Below, piece after piece: positions 34,840 through 46,106 of a stretch of DNA of 64,000 nt (the first letter of the stretch is position 1; each line of letters starts with the position of its first letter). The notes under the pieces are model-generated. The model saw only the letters and a list, made by a program, of their open reading frames with translations. It had not been told where the DNA came from and searched no databases. Origin of the DNA: Anaspis maculata (Eukaryota > Arthropoda > Insecta > Coleoptera > Scraptiidae); assembly GCA_949128115.1 (NCBI GenBank), contig OX421963.1, positions 58,957,306 to 59,021,305 of the forward strand, in the 5' to 3' direction. A program made the position numbers and the translations under genes.

Positions 34840-36000
34840 ATTTACACACACTCCCTTGTACACATTCCCATGTATCTTGCACGAATTCAACCAACCCCCA
34901 CTCCTTCAAAACTACCGCCTTTTCCAAGTTGCTCCGATCTGAACCGGAATTTCTCGGTTGGATGAAGGAACTTGCGAAGAGAAGATAACTCAATGTTTCT
35001 CAACATCTCCCCCCCTGAAACCAGGTGAGAGAGTGAACAGTTTTAATTTCTATGATTTCAAGAGAATTGTTATTTAAATAGAGAAGTTCGCGGGAGGAAA
35101 ACCTCTTTTGTACCTTTTACAAATTCAACCAACACCCACTCCGCCCCACCCCTTCAAAACTACCCCCTTTTCCCAAGAATCTCCGATCTTAACCGGAATT
35201 TCTCGGTTAGGATAGAGGAACTCTTGAAGAGAAGAAAACTCAATGTCCCTTTCCCCTCTCGCAAAACCGAGTGAGGGGGGGGGGGGGGGGGCAAAAAGTT
35301 TTTATTTCTCTGATTTTGAGCGGATTTTTTGTGTTTGAGAGAGGAACGCGCGGGGAGAAAACTCGCATAATACCTTGCACAAATTCAACCAACCCGCACC
35401 CCACCTTACCCTTTCAAAACTACCCCCTTGGCCTTTTAGTGTTTTATTCAAGAGGAAACTCACGGAGATAAAATCTTCTATAAACCTTTCACAAATTCCA
35501 CCAACTCCCGCATCACCCCACTCCTTCAATTACCCTCTTTTCTTAAGTACCTATCTCCGATCTGAACCGGCATTTTTCGGGTGGATAGAAGAATTCGCGG
35601 GGACAAGAAAATTCCATGACACTTACCATCCCCCACATCCGTGAACAGGGGAAGGGGAAAGGGGCAAATTTTTCAACCTCTTCGATTTAGAGCAGCCTTT
35701 TTTTGTTTGATAGGGAAACTTGCGGAGAGAAAATCTCCTAAGTATATGCCTTGCACAAATTCCCCAGCAACCCCCACCTCACTCCACTCTTTCAAAAACC
35801 ACCCCCTTTTTCCAAGTAGCTCCGATCTAAACCGGCATTTTTCGGTTGGATAAGAGAATTCGCGGGGACAAGAAAATTCCATGACACTTAATCCCTCACA
35901 TCCTTGAAACCGGGGAAGAGGGGAGGGGCAAATTTTTAAACTCCTTGATTTAGAGAGGCCTTTTTATGTTTGATAGGGAATCTCGCGGAGATATAATATC
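34840..36000 (+). repeat. degenerate tandem repeat, unit about 235-263 bp
   Basis: The block CACAAATTCAACCAACCCCC...TCAAAACTACCCCCTTTTCC, then TCCGATCTGAACCGGAATTT and CTCGGTTGGAT, recurs near 34875, 35110, 35371, 35482 and 35745. The 111-bp gap between the third and fourth reflects an internal deletion. G-homopolymers (35275-35292) sit between units. The + and - frames in it are periodicity artefacts. Confidence 0.8.
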
Positions 36001-36008
36001 TATCCTAA

Positions 36009-36198
36009 TGGTCAGTTTATGATGAGCGATACCCGGCGGAGCGGAGCTGAGCTGAGCGATTTTTTTTTGTCTGGACCAATCCCGTCCATTCATGATGTCA
36101 CGTCCCCGCATCGTAATTGGCCTAGGCAAAAAAATCGCTCCGCTCCGCTCAGCTCAGCTCAAATCGCGGCAAAAAATCGCTCATCATAAACTAAGCTT
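36009..36198. mobile_element. 190-bp palindromic MITE
   Basis: CAGTTTATGATGAGCGAT at the left faces ATCGCTCATCATAAACTA at the right. Inside, CGGAGCGGAGCTGAGCTGAG faces CTCCGCTCCGCTCAGCTCAG. The flanks contain CCTAATG and CTTAATG, a possible imperfect TSD. The centre has TGACGTCACGT-like words. It is non-coding. Confidence 0.8.
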
Positions 36199-36199
36199 A

Positions 36200-37220
36200 A
36201 TGCTAATATTAAACAATATGGTGTCGTATTTGAAAATCAAATGTTGATGGCTCTTCCGATTATTTCCGGAAGATCGAATGGAAAGAAGTGTGTATAAGTA
36301 TTACTCTATTTTTGTTTTAAATGGTAATAATTAAGTATTGTTGCTTTGGCTCAAATTCAAGTTTCTGTACTATCCCTTTCTTCCATGTTCTACTGCTCAA
36401 AAGTCAATAGGGGTAATGAAAATTTCCGCATTTTGTAAAATGGGAATATCTCGAACAAAAATTCTCCGATTTCAAAAAGGAAGACAACGCCAGATAGGGC
36501 CTACTTCGGCTACGTGATGATGTAAAGGATAGTTTCATAATTGAAAATGTACATGATATACAGTGCGCCAAAAGGAAGAGGGTCAAAAGGGTAAATTGTC
36601 AACGTTGTGTCACTTTTCTAAAAAAAATTGTAGATTATTTATAATATCGTTTTTTGAAAGGTAGCAATAATATCCCGAAATGGTTTTTTAATTTCCAAAT
36701 ATTTCTTTCTTTTCAAAGGCTATGTGATTTTTTCAAAAATTAACATTTTTTTATTGCAATTCTCTTATTGGCCATATTATTGACGTAAATTTGGCAGATA
36801 TGCATAAACTCACTTTAATACACCTTCCCACAAAAAAATTCACCCCAACGACCCCCAAGGGGGCTGCCACCCGGTGGACGCCAGCATTCGCTTTTGGAAT
36901 GGGTTGAAATGAAGCATGCTGTGGCGGATACGATGCGTTTACCAATTCGGGGATCTTGACGTAACATCAGTAACTTCATGTCACATCGTAATTACCATGG
37001 TTACGATATCACCCCCCTTCTGGTCATTTTTGTACAGGGTTATTAATTCCGAAAGTTGAAAATCGATAATTCGAGAACGAATGCGCGTAGAGTTGAACTT
37101 TTTTTTAAATTTTATTGGAAATATTGGCGCATTTTTTGACATGTTGGAAATATTATTTAAGATATCCTCCTAAACTACGGGTAGGATAATTTGTCGTGTT
37201 TGATGTTTTACGTAAATGTT
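36200..37220. other. unassigned AT-rich sequence
   Basis: No gene, repeat arm or RNA gene was recognised. Confidence 0.35.
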
Positions 37221-37224
37221 TCAC

Positions 37225-37890
37225 CAATGTCATTGGCAGCATAAGCATACACTCATGGCATACACTGTCATTTTCAAAATATTATTCAAAGTAAAAGGAG
37301 TCATTTGAGTTTCATACAATATTGTATTATCAATAGCAGAGCATAAAACATAACCATGGACATATGGACACCCTGTGAAATTAACGTAATGGAGTATTAT
37401 ACTAGAATGTTTTTTTGTCAAAATGGAAACTACATCGAAAAATAATTGACCCGTATTTTTTTATTCGGTCGAAAATCGAATCGTTTGGGCGTAATCGATA
37501 AAAGAAGATCAACTACTTGTGACTGCCTTTGTAAATGACGTCAGAACTAGTAAGAATTTAAGAGTTTCGTTTATTTATTGCGGCCAAACGATTCGATTTC
37601 TGGCTAAACAAAAAAATATGGGTCAGTTATTTTTCAATGTAGTTTCTGTTCCCATCGAAAACAAAATATTTTTTTCAAAATATAATACTCTATTGTAAAC
37701 TCGGCATTTCCTAATCACATTTTCACCAATTTCGTTGTGACGGTTTATTTAAATATAATTACTATACAGGTTGTGGGTTACATGTTTTGTACTCTGATAT
37801 TGATAAAATATATTGTATGACGCTCAAAAATGACTCTTTTATTTTTAACCTAATTTTGGAAATGACAGTGTATGCTTATGTTGACACTGA
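37225..37890. mobile_element. 0.67-kb foldback element
   Basis: The left arm (37225-37520) pairs with the right arm (37555-37890). CATAAGCATACAC, ACTGTCATTTTC, AAAGGAGTCATTT, CATACAATAT and ATCGAATCGTTTGG each face a complement in inverse order. The centre is near 37540. Arms are about 80% identical. No TSD was fixed. Confidence 0.8.
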
Positions 37891-37954
37891 GATTCACTAA
37901 TCAGGCTTTATTTAAAATGTTTTAGATTTTTTCATGGGGTCCCCTTTGCCCTCT

Positions 37955-38095
37955 AAAATCTCGAGTCCTAAGGGAACATTTTTTAGGTGCTGCGGGTCAA
38001 AACTTTCTAATGGGTGTGGACAACAACTGTGCAAAATGGCTTGCTTGTATCATCAAATGCCACTTTTTTTTTGCGTACCGCAGGCACCTAATTCT
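37955..38095 (+). repeat. direct repeat flanking the satellite, partner at 43260-43400
   Basis: AAATC...TCCTAAGGGA, GTGCTGCGGGTCAAAAC, CAACTGTGCAAAATGGCTTG and ATCATCAAATGC correspond to the ordered blocks TCCTAAGGGA, GCACTGCGGGTCAAATC, ACCATGCAAAGTGGTTTG and ATCATCATTTGC at 43260-43400. The two copies have the same orientation and bracket the satellite and the 42-kb foldback. Confidence 0.7.
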
Positions 38096-38099
38096 AGTT

Positions 38100-41000
38100 G
38101 AAGTTTTAAAGTTGAGGTGGGTGAGGGCAAAAGGGGGGTAATAAGAAATATTCATAATATTTTCCTCAACAAAAAAGATAATAATTTTGTTCAATTTGAT
38201 GTAAGTACCACAAAGTAATGCCCGTTCACGTTGCAAATTCAGCACAAGAAATTTTTTAATAAAAAATAAAGTGAAAATCTGGAAAGGTATACGGCTGATG
38301 GGCCCTGATAGATTTGCGCCAAAACTTTGCAGGTCCCATCAGCCGTAGCCGTAGCCCTCTAACTTATCACTTTGTTTTTGATTCCAAAAGTTCTAGTGCT
38401 GAATTTGCAACGTGAAGAACAGCATATTATAGATGTTTCTACTTGAAATTGTAAAATAGAGGTCGGTGGGGGCAAAAGGGGAAAATTGAAAATTTTTAGA
38501 ATATTTTTCTCAGTACAATTCTCTTCTGATGTATCACAAGGTAGGTGGTTTCATTTGAAATTTTAAAGTAAAAGGGTGGGTAGGGACCAAAGGGGATGAT
38601 TGATAATTCTTATATTTTTCTTGGAAAAAGAATTCAATCCTCTCTAATCTGGTGAAACAAAAAGTACGTGTCAGTTATCATTTTTAGTTGGAACTTAAAA
38701 GAGTGGATAGAGCAAAAGGGGGGTTGATTAAAAAGAATTATAATATTTTTCTCACAAAGAAAATTTGATGTTTCCAATTTGATTTATCACAAAGTAAATT
38801 ATCCTACATGAGTTTTTAAAGTAAGGGTGGGTGAAGACGAGAAGGGGTGATTAATATTTTTTATATTCTTCTCAGAAAGAGAATTCAATTCTCTTCAATC
38901 GGATGAACCGAGAAGTACGTGGTTTCATTTGAAAGCTAAGGGTGTTTGAATATTTTTTTCACAAAGAGAATTTGATGTTTTCAATTTGATGTACCACAAA
39001 GTAGATAAGCCTACATGAATTTTTTCAAGTGGGTGTGGGGGGGGGGGACAACAGGATGTGATGAATAAGTTTTATATTTTTCTCAGAAAGAGAATTCAAT
39101 TCTCTTCAATCTGGTGAACCATGCAAAAGTACGTGGTTCCATTTGAAATTTGGAAATCAAGGGTGGGTGGGGCAAAAGAGGGGTTAATAGAAAAAAAATG
39201 TTTTTCTCACAAAGAGAATATGATTTTTTCTGATTGATGTATCACAAAGTTCATTATTCTACATGAAATATTAAAGTGGGTGGGTGAGGACGAAAGAGAG
39301 TAATTATAAATTCTTATATTTTCATCAGAAAAAGAACTCAATCCTCTTCAATCTAGTGAACCGAAAGTACGTGGTTCCATTTGAAATTTAGAAGTTGAGT
39401 GTGGGCGGGCCAAAAAGGGGGTTGATCAAAAAAATTCATGATATTTTTCCCACAAATAAAATTTGATGTCTTCAATTTGATGTATCACGAAGTAGATTAC
39501 TCTACATGAAATTTTAAATTAAGGGTGGGTGGGGACAGAAGGGAGTTATTACTAATTTTTATAATTTTTTCAGAAAGAGAGTTCAACCTGGGGAACCAAA
39601 AAGCACGTGATACCATTTGATATTTAGAATGTAAGGGTAGATGGGGCAAAAGGGGGGTTGATCAAAAAAATTTATAATATTTTTCTCATAAAGAGAATTT
39701 GATGTTTTCAATTTGCAATTTTCAGTTTTTTTCAATATACATGAAGTTTTTTAAGTAGGGGTGGGTGGGGACGACAGGGGGTGATTGATAATTTTTATAT
39801 TTTTCTCAGAAAGAGAATTCAAGACTCTTTAATCTGGTTGATCAGAAGTACGTGGTGCCATTTAAAATTTGGAAGTTAAGGGTGGGTGGGACAAAAGGGG
39901 GGTTGAACAAAAAAAAATATAATATATTTCTCACAAAGAGAATTTGATGTCTTCAATTTGATGTATCACGAAATAGATTATTCTACATGAAATTTGAAAT
40001 TAGGGGGGGGGTGGGGGCAAAAGGGGGTTATTAATAATTTTTATAATTTTCTCAGAAAGAGAGTTCAACCTGGGGAACCAAAAAGCACGTGATACCATTT
40101 GATATTTTGAATGTAAGGGTAGATGGGGCAAAAGGGGGGTTGATCAAAAAAATTTATAATATTTTTCTCACAAGGAGAATTTGATGTTTTCAATTTGATG
40201 TACCACAAAGTAGTTCAATATACATGAAGTTTTTTAAGTAGGGGTGGGTGGGGACGACAGGGGGTGATTGATAATTTTTATATTTTTCTCAGAAAGGGAA
40301 TTCAAGACTTTTCAATCTGGTTAATCAGAAGTACGTGGTGCCATTTAAAATTTGGAAGTTAAGGGTGGGTGGGACAAAAGGGGGGTTGAACAAAAAAAAT
40401 TATAATATATTTCTCACAAAGAGAATTTGATGTCTTCAATTTGATGTATCACGAAATAGATTATTCTACATGAAATTTTAAATTAGGGGGGGTGGGGGCA
40501 AAAGGGGGTTATTAATAATTTTTATAATTTTCTCAGAAAGAGAGTTTAACCTGGGGAACCAAAAAGCACGTGATACCATTTGATATTTTGAATGTAAGGG
40601 TAGATGGGGCAAAAGGGGGGTTGATCAAAAAAATTTATAATATTTTTCTCACAAGGAGAATTTGATGTTTTCAATTTGATGTACCACAAAGTAGTTCAAT
40701 ATACATGAAGTTTTTTAAGTAGGGGTGGGTGGGGACGACAGGGGGTGATCGATAATTTTTATATTTTTCTCAGAAAGGGAATTCAAGACTTTTCAATCGG
40801 GTTAATCAGAAGTACGTGGTGCCATTTCAAATTTGGAAGTTAAGGATGGGTGGGACAAAAGGGGGGTTGAACAAAAAAAATTATAATATTTTTCTCACAA
40901 AGAGAATTTGATGTCTTCAATTTGATGTATCACGAAATAGATTATTCTACATGAAATTTTAAATCAGGGGGGGCAAAAGGGGGTTATTACAAATTTTTAT

Positions 41001-41500
41001 AATTTTCTCAGAAAGAGTGTTCAACCTGGGGAACCAAAAAGCACGTGATACCATTTGATATTTTGAATGTAAGGGTAGATGGGGCAGAAGGGGGGTTGAT
41101 CAAAAAAATTTATAATATTTTTCTCACAAAGAGAATTTGATGTTTTCAATTTGATGTACCACAAAGTAGATTATATACATGAAATTTTATAAGTAGGGGT
41201 AGGGTGGGGACGACAGGGGGTGATTGATGATGTTTATATTTTTCTCAGAAAGAGAATTCAAGACTCTTCAATCTGGTTAATCAGAAGTACGTAGTGCCAT
41301 TTGAAATTTGGAACTTAAGGGTGGGTGGGGCAAAAGGGGGGTTGAACAAAAAAAAATTATAATATTTTTCTCACAAAGAGAATTTGATGTCTTCAATTTG
41401 ACGTACTCAAAGCAGGTGATTATATTTGTCATTTTGAGAGGGGGTGAGTGGAGTCGAAGGGGGTGAGTGGGGACAAAGGGGGTACGTTTGGAAATATCTT
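38100..41500 (+). repeat. 3.4-kb satellite, about 120-bp monomers in a 480-bp higher-order repeat
   Basis: Monomers of about 120 bp alternate between type A (GGGCAAAAGGGGGGTTGATC, CTCACAAAGAGAATTTGATG) and type B (GGGGACGACAGGGGGTGATT, CTCAGAAAGAGAATTCAA). In the older-looking left part the spacing of the AAGTACGT block is 251, 214 and 238 bp (dimer period). On the right, AAAAAGCACGTGATACCATT recurs at 39598, 40081, 40561 and 41036, so the period is 483, 480 and 475 bp, a four-monomer higher-order unit with copies over 90% identical. Nearly every monomer has a GGGTGGGTGGGG...AAAAGGGGG motif on the + strand. No open frame. Confidence 0.9.
38224..38416. mobile_element. 193-bp MITE-like insertion in the first satellite monomers
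   Basis: TTCACGTTGCAAATTCAGCAC at the left pairs with its perfect 21-bp complement at the right end. Inside is the dispersed module also found at 27655. It interrupts the array between the first and second G-rich blocks. Confidence 0.75.
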
Positions 41501-41950
41501 TTTATGCTCAGGTTGGTGATTTTAAAAAATCTGAATTTTCTACGACTTTTTGCAGGTGGGTGCCACAAAAGTACACTGATGCATTATGTGTGTGTGCAGA
41601 TTGCGAAAGAACAACCAACACCATTGAATATATTCTTGGTTTAGTACTAGTGTGTGAACTCAAGGGGGCGCTTCAGCACAGGAGGTCACAAATGGGTGTC
41701 ATACCCAAACTTGCACAAAGCACTTCTAATTACTTGTGGCAACCTGATGAATTCACTTATACACCACTAAGTTTTGAAGATCCGAGGATTTCCTTCATAT
41801 GCAAAGTCAATATGCTTCTATAAAAGCTGTTCTATAAGTTCTAGCCTTAAGCGGTGATTATTTTTGAGACAGTGAAGGTTTTTGCTGTGGCAACCGTGTG
41901 TAAGACGCCACAACTAGAGCGGACGCCACAGCATAGGTCGTTGCACGCAC
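41500..41950. other. unassigned; a 118-codon open frame, not recognised
   Basis: A + frame from 41467 to 41823 starts in the satellite edge and reads through unique sequence with several Cys residues (CVCADCERTT) but no known domain. The start lies in repeat DNA, so I do not call a gene. It could hold an exon. Confidence 0.3.
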
Positions 41951-42160
41951 AAGTCGCCACAGTTAATGGGGTACAAACACACACATACACACACACACAC
42001 ACATACACACACACACACACAGACAGACATCATTCTGAAAATGGTCTTAATCGTCTTGGGGGACCTCAAAACGGATATATCCGGTGAAATCTCAAAACTT
42101 TTTTTCTGCACGATTACAATACTTTCCCTCCGTGTTCGTGGGTGGGCCGGGAAAGTAAAA
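41950..42160 (+). repeat. dispersed repeat family (ATACTTTCCCT type) with CA microsatellite
   Basis: An ACAC/CATACACAC microsatellite (about 41968-42022) is followed by GACAGACATCATTCTGAAAA, TCTTAATCGTCTTGGGGGAC, a GATATATCCGG word and CGATTACAATACTTTCCCTC...GGGCCGGGAAAGTA. It is the same family as at 23500-23790. On the left, CGCCACA words (41907-41965) repeat. Confidence 0.7.
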
Positions 42161-42940
42161 CAATTTGAAAAAAAAGTTAATTTTTATTTTTTTTATTTCC
42201 ATGAAAATTGCCCTATTTGTAGATTTTGATGTGCCCTTTCTAAATTTGCACTTTTCCGATTTATATCTTTGCAGTGCGCACCGCCATGTTGAAAAAATGA
42301 TATCTGAAAAGAAGTTTTTGACAATATCCAAATTTTAGTGCATGCGAGATTGAAATGTTCATGTACCTACGAAAGCACATTCAATTCTCCACGATTTGAC
42401 ACCTGAACCATTTCTGTGCAACTCAGGGTTCTTGAGCTAGAGCTTCCGGAAGTATCAATTTTCGGTGTTAAATAGTGACCGCGCCTACGGGATTTCACCA
42501 CTGGATCACCTTCATGTCTTAATCAAGTAACCCATCAATAACGCGTCGTCATATATCACAAATCATGAACATTGGTGGACTTGGCACAGCCCCAAGAGGC
42601 GATTTTTTATTCTTTTGGAACCGAAAATTGATACTTCCAGAAGGTCTAGCTCAAGAACCGCGGGTCGCACAGAGCTGCTTCAGATGTCAAACTGTGGAGG
42701 ATTGAATGTACTTTCATATGTTCACAAACATGTTAATGTCACAAGAGCCAAAATTCAGATATTGTCAAAAACTTCTTTCCAGACATCATTTTTTCAATAT
42801 GGCGGCACGTGCTGCAAAGATATAAATCGGGAAAGTGCAAATTTAGAAAAGGCACATCAAAGTCTACAAATAGGGCAAATTGCATAAAAATAAAAAAATA
42901 TTAAAAATCTTTTTTTTTCAATTTTTTTTTTTTTTTTCAA
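42160..42940. mobile_element. 0.78-kb foldback element
   Basis: The left arm (42165-42470) pairs with the right arm (42605-42930). TTGCCCTATTTGTAGA, TGATGTGCC, AAATTTGCACTTT, GATTTATATCTTTGCAG, TTTTTGACAATATC and GTTCTTGAGCTAGA are all mirrored. Identity is about 85%. The loop is 42475-42600. The ends are A/T homopolymers, so no TSD is readable. Confidence 0.82.
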
Positions 42941-42944
42941 CATT

Positions 42945-45020
42945 TCTCAACGTTTTTTTTCAAAGGAAGGTAACAAGAAGAATTTACTTTTTCACAAAAT
43001 AAGATGTCGTGTGTCAAAATCCGTTCAAAGATAAAAATGTTACAGCAATTTTCTTATGACAGTACTAAATTCCTTTTGGCGCCTCCACCAAATTTGCCTG
43101 CGGTAGATGGCAATGTTCCACCATTTTTTTTATTAGTGTTTGATGTCCCAGAAACCGATTGAGACATAGCCCCATACATTTCTACTAAGCTGGACATCAC
43201 CAGGCTATTCAATACCTTCTGCCCCTAGATAAAATCCACCATTTTGAAAAAGGGGCGCTATTCAAATCCTAAGGGACGAAAAGAAAAGCACTGCGGGTCA
43301 AATCGTTTATTTAGGTCTCAGTTGTAACCATGCAAAGTGGTTTGCCTTTATCATCATTTGCAACTAATATTCCCTATTTCGGTTGTACCACGGCCACTAA
43401 AAACAAAAATAAGTTAGAGATACTGCAACGAAATTCGATTCCCAACGAACCCCCAGTTCTTGGCCCACTGTTGCGCTTTCACTGACAGCTATCACTGTTG
43501 ACAGCTGTTGTGATGCAAATGTGCACTGCGTTTACTACCTATTGTCAAGGCCCCTTGGGCCACCATGTTTGATTGCGTACAGCGCCACCACGCGGAAAAA
43601 TTTTTCGCCAATTCCGGGATTGACAGTATGCAGACAAACGAATATACCTACCGAGAAATAGTTTATACCGCTGGCGCTGTTGTAAAACTGGCCCTAAATG
43701 GATTCATATCAGTAGATACCAAGTCAGTAGGTACAAGGTCCGAGGTTTAGAAAGTCCTAGAAATATGAAAGGCTGTCTTGAAGTGAGGTACCTATGGCAG
43801 ATAAGTACCTAACCTGCCTACCTAGTACCTACCTCACGTGAAGTTAGCTACTACTTACTGCGGTTAATAAAATATATCCATATGGAGATATGGTTCGTTC
43901 ATAACAAGATAAACCAATAAAGGTTGAGAAATGCACCAGTAAGAGTTTGCTTTCTTAAAGCGAGTCAAGTTGGGTTTTACTAGGACACTCTTGTGAGATA
44001 AACTTGGAATAAATTTGAAACTATTCTAATTTTGAAAACTACTTATTCTGACTGAATATAAAACAAATCTTCAGTACAACAGAGAAATACACGTGTAGAT
44101 ATATGGCTAATTGAAAGATAGAAAAATATCAAGATCACATTCATTTGCACAAAGTGCATTTGCATGATTATTGACGTGTGTGCGTGTACATAAGTTAGAA
44201 GTCTTGCCAAGTGCCAAATTCCTCTGTCTTCTATTGTCTTTTTTCAGATTTCAACTTGGTTCCAATCAACGCTCATACCTAATAATTATTACCTTATGAT
44301 CAGGAGGATTTCTTTGGTCACAGTTTCGTCAATCTTGGTTCTGTTTGAACTTTGAATTGGATGGTACTTTGCCGAAATGTTTACGAGATCGTGAGAAGAT
44401 TCACACTGGAATAATTTAGGAGGAACATCAAGTTGCGCTGCACCCCCTTAATGCAGCACTACACTGCAGAACATTCACGTCGGGAAAATGCGCGTAATGC
44501 GCCATTCATGTCCGTCGTTGCATTCATGATTTTGTGCTTTTAACGAAAGATGATTCACGGTCGGTAACCCATCAGCAAAATGAAAATAAGGTAGTTGACT
44601 TAACAAAATGCAATGACAGATTGTGACAAAGCTTTTCAAAGGCACTGATGCACTCGTTGTTGTCCTACTCACTCAGTATTACGTTAGCGGCATCGAGATG
44701 ATCATGTCTGTGACTGTGATCATGTACTACTATTTTGTTATAGTTGAAAAAGACAAAAGGTAAAGGGCGTAACCAGGTGGTGGTGACCCAGTTTTTGAAA
44801 GTTTGATTCGTCCTGTAACGAACTTTTGGCAATTGTTCACCTAGTAATAGTAATTGCGTCCAGTTTATTCATTATTTCATTGTGACTGGCGTCAAGAGTC
44901 TCTGATCTACAAGTAGAAATGTGAACATTTCCGTGCAAAATGCATCAGATTTAATGGGGCAAAATTTGAAAGATAGCAAGTAGAGAGAATCTGTTAAACT
45001 CAAAAATCTGTAATAAAGAG
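42945..45020. other. unassigned sequence
   Basis: Apart from the repeat partner at 43260-43400 and TACCTACC-type words at 43790-43840, I see no gene, RNA or repeat arm. Short frames have no motifs. Confidence 0.4.
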
Positions 45021-45049
45021 AAGTTTTGGTCTGCTGTAGGTATAGTTCG

Positions 45050-45965
45050 AAACACGCGGAAGGCGTCGACGAGGGTTGCCGCCGCGGCGCCGACACGAAG
45101 TCTGCATTAAATCCCACTGTCGTCGTAGGTTGGAATTTCCATATCTCGGGTAATTTACATAGGTACATGAAAGTGACCCAGTTATGGGTACCTACCTACA
45201 TACACTTGGGCATGAACCTAGTGGAACCCCAGAAAGAACTTTTTGCTCACCTGGGGCAACTCTCGTCGGATCGTGCGACGTCTTCGGAGGCGGCTTCGCC
45301 GGCGCCGACGGTGATGTTCTTGGTGATAGCTGCAGGTGTCGGGGGCTTCGGCCGCCTCCTCCTCACATACTTCGCGCTCCCGTGGCGGCGGCTGCGACCG
45401 ACGGCGACGACCCGCACAGACGACGACGGTGGCGGCGGCGACGATGTTCACCGCCACGCCGCACCCGCTGCTGCTGCCCTTGCTCGTCGCACCCGAACGA
45501 ACTCTCGACCGATGCGACCGCCTCTTCGCGGGGGTCGCTCCTCCACGGCCTCCTGCGCTGGCTGCTGCTAGCGTGTCGGGTGTTGCGGTGAGCGCTGGTG
45601 ACGCCCCAAGTGAACGAACACACGGGACAACCAACACACAAGACAGGTACCACACGGGCTGTGGCTCGGCACTGCGCGCTGCTCCTGCAATCAATAGCCG
45701 GCCGGGACACACTGAGGGCTCCTGCCGCCACCGTAGTCGCGCCCTTCCGACGCTGCCCCCGGCGCTTCACAGATGACGCCACCTCACAAGCGACAACGCC
45801 GCCGCCGCCGCCGCCGCCACCACCCTCGACGGGAGGCGCCGCAACGCCGGGCGGGGAAAAACCGGGCGAGCGCGCGCGCCGTCCTACGGATGCGTCGCAC
45901 AGGCAGCAGGAGGGCGCATAATGCACCAGGATCACGGGCGGGTCGGGGCCGACACTCCGACGTCA
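45050..45965. promoter_or_regulatory. GC- and CpG-rich patch, candidate promoter / first exon
   Basis: About 900 bp of strongly GC-rich, CpG-rich sequence stands out from the AT-rich surroundings. It holds many long overlapping open frames on both strands (135-190 codons), all Arg/Ala/Pro/Gly-rich, as expected from base composition alone, so none is called a gene. On the minus strand CCCCAG|GTGAGC at 45251/45250 is a strong splice-donor match; a minus-strand frame upstream (about 45250-45450) includes ITKNITVGAGEAASEDVARS but has no Met in frame. A GCC/CCG microsatellite lies at 45797-45822. It may be the 5' exon or promoter of a gene running to the left. Unconfirmed. Confidence 0.4.
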
Positions 45966-46106
45966 CCTACTCTGGACGTAACGTAGTTTACGACCCGTCC
46001 CATCTAGTATTTTCTCACCGTACTATATCTCATCACACAATGTCTAGGTCTATTTGGCACCTCGTTTAACACCTTTTTGACGTCCTTGTGGTTATAAAAG
46101 GAGACA

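Noticed and set aside
45363..45935. 190-codon open frame on minus (and 181- and 164-codon frames overlapping) as a protein gene
   Set aside because: All overlap on both strands in a GC-rich block and are Arg/Ala/Pro/Gly-rich; composition alone explains them and no domain is visible.
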